DNA of 64,000 nucleotides, taken from NCBI RefSeq assembly GCF_002994635.1, contig NZ_PVNL01000118.1:161693-225692 (forward strand), in the 5' to 3' direction. The notes beneath the pieces are model-generated. The model was given only the letters and a program-made list of their open reading frames with translations, was not told the DNA's origin and did not search any database. How positions within the stretch are numbered: position 1 is the first letter of the stretch; each line of letters starts with the position of its first letter. Positions 18,472 to 26,538 of this stretch are shown here, in pieces. This stretch comes from Enhygromyxa salina. GTDB lineage: Bacteria; Myxococcota_A; Polyangia; Nannocystales; Nannocystaceae. A program made the position numbers and the translations under genes.

Positions 18472-18873
18472 ATGACAAACGTTCGCAATTTGTACAAGAA
18501 ACACTACCGCACCCTCATCACGCTGACAATCGCAGCTTTCGTCCTGGGGATTTCGCCCCTCGCTTCAGCAGACGACAGTGCTCGAAGGAAGAAAATTGTC
18601 GAATGCATCAACAAGGAATTGGAGATGAACAACAGTGGGTGCGAGGGTTGTCGCCTAACGACGAAACAATTGACCATACTCACCAAAATCGTCGACGCCG
18701 AGATCATGAAAGCGCCTCTCAAAAAGCCCACACCGGAGGAAGAGCAGGCAATTCTCAAGAAAATTGAGGACGCAGCAAAAGCACAGCTCGGGGAGGTACC
18801 CACGGAGACGCTCGACAAGGTCATGACTGAGGTCAAGAAGAGCGCGACACGCTGTACCAAGGAAGCAGTGTAG
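18472..18873 (+). CDS. AT-rich orphan secreted protein
   Basis: 133 residues. Signal peptide: basic start, then LITLTIAAFVLGISPLASA, with cleavage before DDSARR. Mature chain about 100 residues, highly charged (Lys/Glu), predicted helical, with Cys in VECINKEL, GCEGCRLTTKQ and ATRCTKEAV. No family recognised. Base composition is about 50% GC in the coding part, far below its neighbours, and codons ending in A/T are frequent. It is preceded by an inverted-repeat segment. Both suggest recent acquisition or a lineage-specific orphan. Possibly a secreted effector or toxin-like protein, but nothing in the sequence proves this. Confidence 0.75.
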   Translation: MTNVRNLYKKHYRTLITLTIAAFVLGISPLASADDSARRKKIVECINKELEMNNSGCEGCRLTTKQLTILTKIVDAEIMKAPLKKPTPEEEQAILKKIEDAAKAQLGEVPTETLDKVMTEVKKSATRCTKEAV

Positions 18874-19381
18874 CTGTTCACGCCGCGCTCACACACAGCA
18901 GACCTGCCTCTGCTCGGGTCGAGGGTGTACATCCCCAGATTGAGGGCATTGAGCGGGACGAAATACGGTGAACGCGCGAGATCACTCGAGCCTAATGCGG
19001 GCAGCTCGGCGTTGAGCTGCCCGCCGTGCCCAAGGTCATCTCGGGTAGAGGCTGGCGACCAGCGTGTCTGAAGATCGACTCGGACCTCAACCCGTCGCAG
19101 CTGTCCGTGCGGGATCAAGCGCGATGGCCGGAGCTGGTCGCGGAAACGGCCGATGCGACGCGCCTGACGACGATGCTGGCCCAGCGCCTGCGGACGGCCC
19201 CGCAGCTGTAGCAACACCCACGCTCGAACAAGCCGCAGTCGGCGATGAGCCGCGATGGGCCGCGATGGGCCGCGATGGGCCACGGTGGGCCACGGTGGCA
19301 CTGTCGCGCTGCCCGAGCTAGGCACACAGCGCCGCCACCCGATGACCGTCCCAACCCCGACGGTTGCGATACACTGCTGCC
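18874..19381. other. 508-bp intergenic region without a convincing gene
   Basis: Between the AT-rich orphan gene and the beta-propeller lipoprotein. It contains a 10-bp tandem repeat (19241-19299). A minus-strand reading near 18905-19035 looks weakly protein-like (SPYFVPLNALNLGMYTLD) but has no start/stop context, and may be a gene relic. Confidence 0.5.
19241..19299. repeat. 10-bp tandem repeat, about six copies
   Basis: Units of the form gcgatgggcc, the first with one change (gcgatgagcc) and the last two diverged to acggtgggcc. Intergenic, about 85 bases upstream of the propeller lipoprotein gene. Confidence 0.9.
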
Positions 19382-21136
19382 ATGGCTCGCGCGTCGCTGT
19401 CTTCCTTACTATTTTGCGTCACGGTCGCAGCTTGCTCGGACAATTCCAACGTCGACGAGAGCCTCGGGTACTCGGGTCCCAGCCCCACCTCGAGCGACAC
19501 GGACACCAACCCAGACACCGACACCAGCACCGACACCAGCAGCACCGACGAGACCGAGACCGGCGACCCCGAGGACCTCGAGCCCCTGCGCTACATCGCC
19601 GCGGGCTCCGAAGACTCGGTGCTGGTCTCGCTCCACCTCGACGACCCGCACGACGTCCCCGAGCCCGAGTACGTCGCCAACGGAACCGGCCTCGCGGGGT
19701 TGTTTGGAGCGACACCGTTCGGGGCCGAGGCCGTCACCCACGACGGTGACATCTACCAGCTGCAGCTCGACCCGCTGGGGGTGTTCAAGCTCTCGCCGCT
19801 CGTCCAGCAAGATGGCAACTGGCTGCACAGCATGTGGTTTGGTGATGAAGGCGCCAACGCGCTGATGAGCGTGACCGCCGATCCCTACGTGGGCCCCGAC
19901 CTGCTGCTGTGGGTCAGCTACGACGCCGACGGCAAGCTCACGTCTTCGTTCGACATCACCCCGCCGCTCGACCCCGGCGGCTCCGTGCTGGTGCTCGGCC
20001 GCAGCCCCGACTCGAGCTACGCGGCGGTGCTGATCGACGTCGAGCCCAACGACGTCTGGCAGCTGTATCTGCTGCCCCTCCACCCGCAGCTGAGCGAGTC
20101 GATCTTCATCGATCACCTGACCTTCGAGGGCGTCCCGGCCAACAACGTCCCGGCCTTCATGTTCACGCACATCGACGATCAGCGGCTCGTGTACCGCGAG
20201 GAGATCGAGGTCAACGTGCTCAGCCCGCTCGGGGTGTCGCTCGCCGATCCAACCGCGGCGCCCGTCAACCTCGCGCCCTCGCTCGGGCACATCTCGTCGA
20301 TCGTGTTCTCGGACGACAACACGCGGATGCTGGTCAGCACCAACGGGGCCAACGGGTATCGTGAGCTGCGTCTGATCGAGTTCACGGGGCCCACCACGGT
20401 CGGGCTGCCAACCCTGATCACCGAGCCGGGCGCGCCAGCGATGACCAACTTGCTGCTGCCCGACGGCCCGACCACGATCGGTCACGGCTTCGATGCCCAG
20501 GGCCGGATCTGGTACGCGTACACCAACACGATGCTCTCGGAGCCCACGACCGTCGGCATCGCCCTGGTCACGTTCGAAGACGGCATGGTCGTCGAGCGGC
20601 TCGAGCTCGCGGACAATCCACCCGGGACGGAGTTCGAAGAGATCACCTTCGACGCGGATCTGCAGCTGCTCGGCTACCGCTCGCAGACCAGCAACCTCAG
20701 CTACATCAACTACGTCGACCTGAGCGCCGATCAGCCCGTCGAGGTCCGCATCGATCAGGCGCTGGGGTACTTCGACGCCACGCCGACCGACAACGCCAGC
20801 TACGGGTGGTCGGCCGACGGCAGCCGGATCGCCATCGCGGGCGTGCAGGGCGGGGCCAACAAGCTCTACGTCGCGGAGATCGGCGATCCCACAGGGGCCA
20901 CCGTGGCGATCGAGCTTCCCGACGTCGAGAGCGCGCAAGGCATCACCCTGGCCCACCGACCGAGCGTCAGCCCCAACGGCGATCAGGTGATCTTGTGGTA
21001 CGGCACCCAGACCGGCCTGACCGGGCTGATCCACGGCGCCACCGACGGCTCCGCGCCGGCCGAGGTCGTGCTTGGCCTCCAAAACACGCTGCACAGCGGC
21101 ACCTACCTGCCCCGCACGCCCACGAATTCGCCCTGA
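19382..21136 (+). CDS. Beta-propeller (PD40/TolB-like) lipoprotein
   Basis: 584 residues. Lipoprotein signal (SLLFCVTVAAC, Cys about 19), followed by a Ser/Asp/Thr-rich linker (about 30-62, DTDTNPDTDTSTDTSS), then a long beta-rich domain. Repeated motifs such as LGHISSIVFSDDNTRMLVST, YGWSADGSRIAIAGVQGG..LYVAEI and HRPSVSPNGDQVILWYGT are those of WD40-like/PD40 propellers. It is probably surface or periplasmic and probably protein-binding. Function otherwise unknown. The stop codon lies in the loop of a small hairpin. Confidence 0.75.
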   Translation: MARASLSSLLFCVTVAACSDNSNVDESLGYSGPSPTSSDTDTNPDTDTSTDTSSTDETETGDPEDLEPLRYIAAGSEDSVLVSLHLDDPHDVPEPEYVANGTGLAGLFGATPFGAEAVTHDGDIYQLQLDPLGVFKLSPLVQQDGNWLHSMWFGDEGANALMSVTADPYVGPDLLLWVSYDADGKLTSSFDITPPLDPGGSVLVLGRSPDSSYAAVLIDVEPNDVWQLYLLPLHPQLSESIFIDHLTFEGVPANNVPAFMFTHIDDQRLVYREEIEVNVLSPLGVSLADPTAAPVNLAPSLGHISSIVFSDDNTRMLVSTNGANGYRELRLIEFTGPTTVGLPTLITEPGAPAMTNLLLPDGPTTIGHGFDAQGRIWYAYTNTMLSEPTTVGIALVTFEDGMVVERLELADNPPGTEFEEITFDADLQLLGYRSQTSNLSYINYVDLSADQPVEVRIDQALGYFDATPTDNASYGWSADGSRIAIAGVQGGANKLYVAEIGDPTGATVAIELPDVESAQGITLAHRPSVSPNGDQVILWYGTQTGLTGLIHGATDGSAPAEVVLGLQNTLHSGTYLPRTPTNSP

Positions 21137-21144
21137 GGGGCGAA
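21127..21144 (+). terminator. Small hairpin around the stop codon
   Basis: ttcgccc / gggcgaa, 7-bp perfect stem with loop tgag containing the TGA stop. There is no T-run, so transcription termination is uncertain. Confidence 0.35.
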
Positions 21145-21283
21145 CCGGGTGGAGAAATTCGCCCTTGTCCCCACGGTTCGGACCAGCTGCGTGCGCTCTA
21201 GCTTGCCGGGGCGCGCGCTCGTCAGGTCTCGAGCGAGATCACTCGCTGACGTTCATCCGTGGAGCTTGCTATCCTCGGCTCCG

Positions 21284-21781
21284 GTGTCCAACCGGATCGA
21301 ACGCGTCCTACGAGTCCTCGGCGAGGCAAATGTCGAGTACCTCGTTGTCGGTGGAGTGGCAGTCGTTCTGCACGGACACTTGCGCACAACGGCTGATCTC
21401 GATCTCGTCATCCGTCTGGATCCGGAGAACGTGCGTCGGGCAATGGAGCAGCTGACCCGGCTGGGCTTGCGCCCGCGCGCGCCCGTCGGCATCGAGTCGT
21501 TCGCTGATCCGGACCAACGGGATAGCTGGGTGGAGACGAAGGGCATGCAGGTGTTCTCGCTGTGGGACCCGCAGGATTCGAGCTTCGATGTGGACATCTT
21601 CGTGCGCGAGCCGTTTGACTTCGAAGCCGCATATCATCGACGGGTAAGCGTACCGTTGGGCACGACGACTGCGAGCGTCGTCTCTCTTGGAGATCTGCTC
21701 GATCTCAAGCGCGAGTCTGGACGCAGTCAAGACTTCGCCGATATCGAAGCACTCGAGGCGCTATCGGAGGTGACACAATGA
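21284..21781 (+). CDS. MNT/AbiEii-type nucleotidyltransferase
   Basis: 165 residues from GTG 21284. The minimal nucleotidyltransferase signature is clear: YLVVGGVAVVLHGHLRTTADLDLVI, with GG at 23-24 and the two metal-binding Asp at 38 and 40, and a third acidic strand at SSFDVDIFV. The rest includes VSLGDLLDLKRESGRSQDFADIEALE, typical of the AbiEii/DUF6036-like group, which use the DLKR/D region near the C-terminus. Such proteins transfer nucleotides onto RNA or protein and often form toxin-antitoxin or defence modules. Its stop overlaps by four bases (ATGA) with a 59-codon partner. Upstream extension of the frame has no homology. Confidence 0.85.
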   Translation: MSNRIERVLRVLGEANVEYLVVGGVAVVLHGHLRTTADLDLVIRLDPENVRRAMEQLTRLGLRPRAPVGIESFADPDQRDSWVETKGMQVFSLWDPQDSSFDVDIFVREPFDFEAAYHRRVSVPLGTTTASVVSLGDLLDLKRESGRSQDFADIEALEALSEVTQ

Positions 21782-21957
21782 GCGACCGTGACCAGCGTGA
21801 TGCCGCATTTGCGGCCCACAAGCGCGAGCAACGTCGCCGCGCGTTGGCGATGACGCCGGCCGAGCGCTTGGCCTGGCTCGAACAGATGCTCGATGAACTA
21901 GGTCATCTGCGAGGCCTCGCGCGGCGCCCGGCCGCGGGGCCCACTACGGCCGCGTGA
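21778..21957 (+). CDS. 59-residue partner of the nucleotidyltransferase
   Basis: ATG 21778 overlaps the nucleotidyltransferase stop (ATGA), implying coupled translation. Short, Arg-rich, predicted helical: SDRDQRDAAFAAHKREQ, then ALAMTPAERLAWLEQMLDEL. The TPAERLxWLE motif recurs in the small proteins coded next to AbiEii/DUF6036-like nucleotidyltransferases, so it is likely the cognate partner (antitoxin or specificity subunit). It is too short for domain assignment. Polypeptide ends with Pro/Thr/Ala-rich residues. Confidence 0.7.
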   Translation: MSDRDQRDAAFAAHKREQRRRALAMTPAERLAWLEQMLDELGHLRGLARRPAAGPTTAA

Positions 21958-22025
21958 GTCGGGTGTTGGTGCACCTGGTACGAGAGTCGCGCGCGTGGCC
22001 GAGAAGCGGAGGTGCAGGTACGATC

Positions 22026-22382
22026 ATGACGGATCCGATCAACGTGACCACCGCCATCCTCCGAGAGCTCCGAGACATGCACGCCGATCTGGGCGCGCAG
22101 CTCGGTGACGTCAATCGCCGCCTCGACACGCTCGACGCCGCGGTCGTTCGACATGAGGGGCGCTTCGACACGATCGAGGCCTTGCTCGTTGGACACGTCG
22201 GGCGCTTCGACACGATCGAGACCGCGGTCTCGGCTCTGAGCGCACAGGTCCGGATGGTGTCCGCGGGCGTCACTGCGTCACTGAACTCACGCGAGCGCGC
22301 CGCGGTCCAGGCTGAGCTCCTCGGGAACCGCGTCGACAAGCTCGAGGACCGCGTCGACGTCCTCGAAGCGCGCGAAGACTGA
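22026..22382 (+). CDS. Coiled-coil protein
   Basis: 118 residues from ATG 22026, preceded by a GGAGG-like purine stretch at about 14 bases. Almost entirely heptad-like helix (ILRELRDMHADLGAQLGDVN, RVDKLEDRVDVLEARED). It includes an internal duplication, GRFDTIEALLVGH / GRFDTIETAVSAL, with an 18-base identical DNA segment. A GTG at 21954 would join it to the previous stop but adds non-helical sequence. Likely an oligomerising cytosolic protein. It follows the nucleotidyltransferase pair on the same strand and could be a third member of that module. Confidence 0.65.
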   Translation: MTDPINVTTAILRELRDMHADLGAQLGDVNRRLDTLDAAVVRHEGRFDTIEALLVGHVGRFDTIETAVSALSAQVRMVSAGVTASLNSRERAAVQAELLGNRVDKLEDRVDVLEARED

Positions 22383-22556
22383 GCGCCCTCCACGAGCCGG
22401 GGCGCCGTCTCCAAGCGGCTGCGAGCTGTTTGGCTGCGATTCTGGGCCGCTCGAGCGCGTCCGTCCCCTCGCCCCCGGCGCCCGCCAGGCGCGACGGCGC
22501 CGCCCAGCGCAGCGCCTCGACTTGCGCCTCGGCTCGCTGCTCTATACTGCGTCCCG

Positions 22557-23573
22557 TTGACGGCACGACAGAGCAAGCGGCGCCACGCTCGAACCACCGA
22601 AGCGCAATCATGGCGCGCGACCGAGATCGATCCCCAGGGCCAGGGCACACCGTCGAGTGAGCTCGAGACGGGGATCCTCGTCGCTCACTACGGGGTCGCG
22701 GTCGACATCCGCCTGGCGTCGGGTGAGGTGCGCTCGGTCAAGGTCCGTCGGCGCTCGGGGCACGTCGTCGGCGACCGCGTCGAGGTCGTGGGTGAGCGCC
22801 TGCATCGGCTCGCGCGTGACACCGAGCTGCGTCGACGCGACGCGATGGGTCGCACCCACGTGGTCGCCGCCAACCTCGACGTGCTCGGGATCGTGGTCGC
22901 GGCGGTGCCCGCGTCGCCTTCGGGCTTCGTGGATCGAGCGTTGATCTCGGCCCGAGCCGCCAACATCGAGCCGTTCCTGGTCATCAACAAGGCCGATCTG
23001 CCCGCGACCCAGGAGCTGGTCGCGCGCGTCCGCGAGACCTGGATCGACGGCCCCGGAGGGCTCGATATCCCCGTGTTCGTGGTCTGTGCCACGCGCAGCG
23101 ACACGCCCGAGCTCACCTCTGGGCTGCAGGCGCTGCGGTCGTTCTTTGCCAACCGACCCGCGCAGCCACGTCGCGCCGCGTTCGTGGGGACCTCGGGGGT
23201 CGGCAAGAGCTCGCTGGTCAACACCCTGCTGCCCGAGCTGGCGCTCCCTGTCGGCGATATCAACAGCTACTCGGGCCTCGGCCGGCACACGACGACAACC
23301 GCGACCTTGCACAGCCTGCCCGACGGCGGCGAGCTGATCGATACCCCTGGGTTTCGCGACTTCGGCCTGGTCGACATCAGCGTGCCGCAGCTCGCGGCGT
23401 TCTTTCCCGGGTTCAGCGAGCTGATCGAGCACCGAGGTCCGTGCCGCTTCAACGACTGCCGCCACGACGCCGAGCCCGACTGTACGATCAAGGCCGCCGT
23501 CGCCGAGGGTCGGCTCGCGCCCGCTCGCTGGCAACGCTACCGCGAGCTCCTCGCCGAGCTGCGACCGAGCTGA
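22557..23573 (+). CDS. rsgA: Ribosome small-subunit-dependent GTPase A
   Basis: 338 residues, TTG start at 22557. Circularly permuted GTPase: G4 VINKADL precedes G1 GTSGVGKSSLVN and G3 DTPGFRDFG. G2-like sequence GLGRHTTTTATL. The N-terminal OB fold (about 35-100, GILVAHYGVAVDIRL) and the C-terminal zinc-binding motif (CRFNDCRHDAEPDC) are present. RsgA acts late in 30S subunit maturation. N-terminal Lys/Arg-rich tail is normal. Standalone gene, convergent with a Cys-rich membrane protein. Confidence 0.95.
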   Translation: MTARQSKRRHARTTEAQSWRATEIDPQGQGTPSSELETGILVAHYGVAVDIRLASGEVRSVKVRRRSGHVVGDRVEVVGERLHRLARDTELRRRDAMGRTHVVAANLDVLGIVVAAVPASPSGFVDRALISARAANIEPFLVINKADLPATQELVARVRETWIDGPGGLDIPVFVVCATRSDTPELTSGLQALRSFFANRPAQPRRAAFVGTSGVGKSSLVNTLLPELALPVGDINSYSGLGRHTTTTATLHSLPDGGELIDTPGFRDFGLVDISVPQLAAFFPGFSELIEHRGPCRFNDCRHDAEPDCTIKAAVAEGRLAPARWQRYRELLAELRPS

Positions 23574-23583
23574 CGGGCCTGCG

Positions 23584-23958
23584 CTACGGCTCGGGTTTCG
23601 GTGACTTTGGTGTTGGTGGCCGGGGCTGGGCCGGCCCCTTCGAGTCTCGCGGCACACACACGCGCTCGCTCATGGGGCTCGGGGCAAACCACAGCCGCCA
23701 CGTGTCGTGCGGCGGCACCCCGCAGTACCCCTTGCCCGGGCAGTCCTCGTCACCCTCGCACACGACCGTGCAGTAGCTGCCCTTGTCTCCGACGACGCAG
23801 CGCCCGTCGAGCGCAGCGCAGTCGAAGCCACCACCACAGGGCTGGCCGATCGACGGCGCGCTGAGCAGCTTGAACGCCCACGGGACCCCGACGAGCACCA
23901 CGGTGATCACGACCAGGCACAGCTTGGCTGGCCACGCGCGCTGTGGCTGGTCGCTCAC
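23584..23958 (-). CDS. Membrane-anchored Cys-rich protein
   Basis: 124 residues. One N-terminal membrane helix (LCLVVITVVLVGVPWAFKLL, uncleaved anchor), then a compact extracytoplasmic domain with eight Cys (GQPCGGGFDCAALDGRCVV, SYCTVVCEGDEDCPGKGYCGVPP) of the Dickkopf-like/EB-module type often seen in myxobacterial surface proteins, and a Pro/Lys-rich tail. Start ATG 23958 overlaps the amidase stop by four bases, so it is coexpressed with it. Confidence 0.7.
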   Translation of the reverse strand: MSDQPQRAWPAKLCLVVITVVLVGVPWAFKLLSAPSIGQPCGGGFDCAALDGRCVVGDKGSYCTVVCEGDEDCPGKGYCGVPPHDTWRLWFAPSPMSERVCVPRDSKGPAQPRPPTPKSPKPEP

Positions 23959-25427
23959 GCCACGCGCTCCGCTCGTGCAGGTTGACTCGGCCGGACCCAG
24001 CCGCCGTGTTCACGCTCGAGCGCACACGCGACCGCGATCGTCACGTGGTCGCGGCCGCTGCCGCCCACGACCTGCAGCCCGAGCGGCAGCCCGGCCTGAC
24101 TCAGCCCCATGGGCACCTGGGTGACTGGCAGCTCCATGACGTTGAAGATCGCAGTGTAGACCCAATCGAAGGGCCGGAGCAGCGGCGCGTAGTGACGCGG
24201 CGCCGGGCGGGGGTGGGTTGGAAACAGCAGCACCCCGCGCTCGCCCAGCTGCGCGTCGAGCTGCGCGCGCAGGGCCAGGCCCTCGGCCACGAGCCGGCGC
24301 TGCTCCTCGATCGCGGGGATGATCGGGCGGAAGTCCTCGACGGCCGCCAGCACCAGCGCGGGCAAGGTGTGCTGCGAGCGGCGGAACATCCAGCGCAGCA
24401 GCTCGCGCCCGACCGGGATCGCCTCGCCCTCGCCGAGCAGCTCACGAAACGGCGTGTCGGCGGCCAGCGCCATGGCCGAGGACCACAGATCGAAGCCCCG
24501 ACCCAGCTCGGGCATGCGCCGACGCTGAACCTTGGCCCCGAGCCGCCCAAGCGTGTCCGCGGCCTGCTCGAGCGCCTCGAGCAGCTCGTGGTCGACGGGG
24601 GTCTTGCCGTTGTCCTCGACCAGCCAGACCTCGAGCGAGGCGAGATCCACCGAGTCGGGGTCGTGCAGCTCGAGCTCGACCACGCCCTGATCGCGCCCGT
24701 CGGGCCCGGCGAGGATCCGCAACAGCGGCATCAGATCCGTGGCCCGGCGGGTGATCGGTCCGGTCGCGAGGTAGCGCAGCGCTTCGTTCTCGGACAGCGG
24801 GTGCATCCCCGTGCCAGGCACCAGCCCGCCCGTGGACTTGTGGCCGAACACGCCACAGAAGAACGCGGGCATGCGGATCGAGCCGCCGATGTCGGCCCCG
24901 AGCCCAAATGGTGACGCCCCGGCGCCCACGATCGCGCCCTCGCCACCCGAGCTGCCGCCGACGATGCAGCGCGGATCGTAGGGGTTGTTCGAGCGCCCGT
25001 AGACCCGGTTGTTGCTCTCCATCCACATGCACAGCTCGGACACGTTGGTCAGGCCGATGCAGATCGCGCCCGCCTGCTTGAGCCGCGCGACGGTGGTCGC
25101 GTCCTCGCTGGCGATCACATCACGGCGGCGCAGCAGCCCCGAGCTGTTGGGCATACCGGTGAACGCGAACGACTCCTTGATCGTGCACGGGACGCCAAAC
25201 AGCGGCGGCAGGGTGTCGGGGTCGGCGCCAGCGAGGTGAGCGTCGGCGAGCTCGGCCTCGCGCAGGGCGGCCTCGTAGCGATCGACGACGATCGCGTTGA
25301 TCGTGGGGTTGACGGCCCGCGCGTGGTCGACGTGGGCGCCGACGGCCTCGCGCGCGCTGAGCTGCCTGTGGCGGATCGCGGCGGCGAGCTCGAGCGCGGA
25401 CATCGAGAGCGGGTCGGCCACGGGCAT
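23955..25427 (-). CDS. Amidase-signature hydrolase, FAAH-like
   Basis: 490 residues from ATG 25427. Amidase-signature family with Ser-cisSer-Lys triad: Lys84 in CTIKESFAF, Ser159/160 in VGGSSGGEGA, Ser183 in GADIGGSIRMPAFFCG. The GGSSGGEGA form (Glu instead of the usual Ser) and the following SPFGLGADIGGSIR block match fatty acid amide hydrolases more than GatA, and no Glu-tRNA(Gln) partner genes are near. It hydrolyses an amide, perhaps a lipid amide. The substrate is inferred. Translationally coupled to the Cys-rich membrane protein downstream. About 320 bases without a gene separate it from the divergent TonB-like gene. Confidence 0.88.
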   Translation of the reverse strand: MPVADPLSMSALELAAAIRHRQLSAREAVGAHVDHARAVNPTINAIVVDRYEAALREAELADAHLAGADPDTLPPLFGVPCTIKESFAFTGMPNSSGLLRRRDVIASEDATTVARLKQAGAICIGLTNVSELCMWMESNNRVYGRSNNPYDPRCIVGGSSGGEGAIVGAGASPFGLGADIGGSIRMPAFFCGVFGHKSTGGLVPGTGMHPLSENEALRYLATGPITRRATDLMPLLRILAGPDGRDQGVVELELHDPDSVDLASLEVWLVEDNGKTPVDHELLEALEQAADTLGRLGAKVQRRRMPELGRGFDLWSSAMALAADTPFRELLGEGEAIPVGRELLRWMFRRSQHTLPALVLAAVEDFRPIIPAIEEQRRLVAEGLALRAQLDAQLGERGVLLFPTHPRPAPRHYAPLLRPFDWVYTAIFNVMELPVTQVPMGLSQAGLPLGLQVVGGSGRDHVTIAVACALEREHGGWVRPSQPARAERVA

Positions 25428-25746
25428 TGTTGCGGTTGTACCCCAGATCCGCGCGACGATGGAACGCACGCGCAGGCGCTCGTGCACCGTGCGACACTAT
25501 ACACATACCACCTGCTCAGCGATCGCTCTACATTGGCTACCAATGAAGGCCCGGCGCGCGCCCGCCGACGTGCTCGCGCCCGCCACTGGCGGCGACTCTC
25601 GCCACCCGGGAATCCCCTGCGAATCAGAATTCGATGAGACTGAGGGGAATCAACCGATCGCGTCACACGCCGCCCTCTCAGCACCCCGTCAGCGACAGTA
25701 TTGATTGAAAGTGAACAGATTGGCGATCGACACGTCAATACGAGCG
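25428..25746. other. 319-bp divergent intergenic region
   Basis: Separates the amidase start and the Pro/Glu-rich membrane-protein start. It probably holds both promoters. AT content rises near 25690-25740. No clear motif beyond that. Confidence 0.5.
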
Positions 25747-26490
25747 ATGACGATGAAGCATGACACCCAAGATTGCTCGGTCGTGCTCGCGTTCGCCGAG
25801 CTCGACCGACTCGAGCGCGACCGAGCCAGCTTTGCCAGCGCCAAGCGTGCGGCCACCCAACACCTCGAGCAACAGGGCCGTGACATCGACGAACTTCGCG
25901 GTCGCCTGGTCGCCCAGCGGCCCCGAGCCTGGGCCCGCGTCCGACGCGAACAAGCCGACCGCCGCAGCCGCCACGACCGCGCCATGACCGAGATGGCAGA
26001 CCAGATCGAAGCGCTGCACCGCGAACGGCTGGCCTGCTACCAGACTGACCTCGAGGCCAAGCGGCTGCGCCTCGCCGCGATCGAGTCCATGCCCGTCGTC
26101 GAGCGGCCTGGACGTCGGCTCCTCGAGTGGAGCATCCCGGCGGCAGCGACCGCGCTGGTGGCGTTCTTGGGGTTCACCCTGCTCGGCGAAGAAGACGCGG
26201 TCGCTCGCGTCGCCGACCCGGTGGATGTCAGCGCCCTGAGCAGCTCGGAACCGGGCGCCGAGGTCGGCATCGACGAGCCGGAGCCAGCGCCAGCGCCGGA
26301 GCCGGAGCCAGAGCCGGAGCCAGAGATCGAGCCTGAGCCCGAGCCTGAGCCCGAGGCAAAGCCCACGCCCAAGCCACAACCGAAGAAGAAGACCACCAAG
26401 CCCAAGGCCAAGCCCAAGCCGGCGTCGACAGACTCCAAGCGCTCGAATCCGCTGAAGATCGGCGACTTCGACGGCAACCCGCTCGGCTGA
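25747..26490 (+). CDS. TonB-like Pro/Glu/Lys-rich single-pass membrane protein
   Basis: 247 residues from ATG 25747. Layout: N-terminal charged coiled coil (about 10-115, LDRLERDRASFASAKRAATQH, HRERLACYQTDLEAKRLRLA), a membrane helix (SIPAAATALVAFLGFTLLG, about 135-155), a Glu-Pro repeat (EPAPAPEPEPEPEPEIEPE) switching to a Lys-Pro stretch (KPTPKPQPKKKTTKPKAK), and a short C-terminal tail NPLKIGDFDGNPLG. EP/KP repeats are the periplasm-spanning element of TonB, but the TonB C-terminal domain is absent. The N-in coiled coil might bind a cytosolic partner. Function unknown. Followed by a strong terminator. Confidence 0.65.
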   Translation: MTMKHDTQDCSVVLAFAELDRLERDRASFASAKRAATQHLEQQGRDIDELRGRLVAQRPRAWARVRREQADRRSRHDRAMTEMADQIEALHRERLACYQTDLEAKRLRLAAIESMPVVERPGRRLLEWSIPAAATALVAFLGFTLLGEEDAVARVADPVDVSALSSSEPGAEVGIDEPEPAPAPEPEPEPEPEIEPEPEPEPEAKPTPKPQPKKKTTKPKAKPKPASTDSKRSNPLKIGDFDGNPLG

Positions 26491-26502
26491 GTCAGTCTAA
26501 CC

Positions 26503-26535
26503 AAGGCGGCCCCACCAACCGGTGGTGGCCGCCTT
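26503..26535 (+). terminator. Rho-independent-type hairpin
   Basis: aaggcggcc ... ggccgcctt, a 9-bp perfect outer stem with an inner ccacc/ggtgg stem. It sits 12 bases after the stop and just before the convergent lipoprotein stop, so it can serve both strands. Confidence 0.75.
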
Positions 26536-26538
26536 CGT

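Noticed and set aside
18213..18497. Minus-strand 94-codon frame across the inverted-repeat segment
   Set aside because: Arg/Ala-rich, no family, overlaps the start of a better supported secreted gene.
18905..19035. Minus-strand fragment with protein-like SPYFVPLNALNLGMYTLD
   Set aside because: Too short, no start or stop context and no recognised family; possible relic only.
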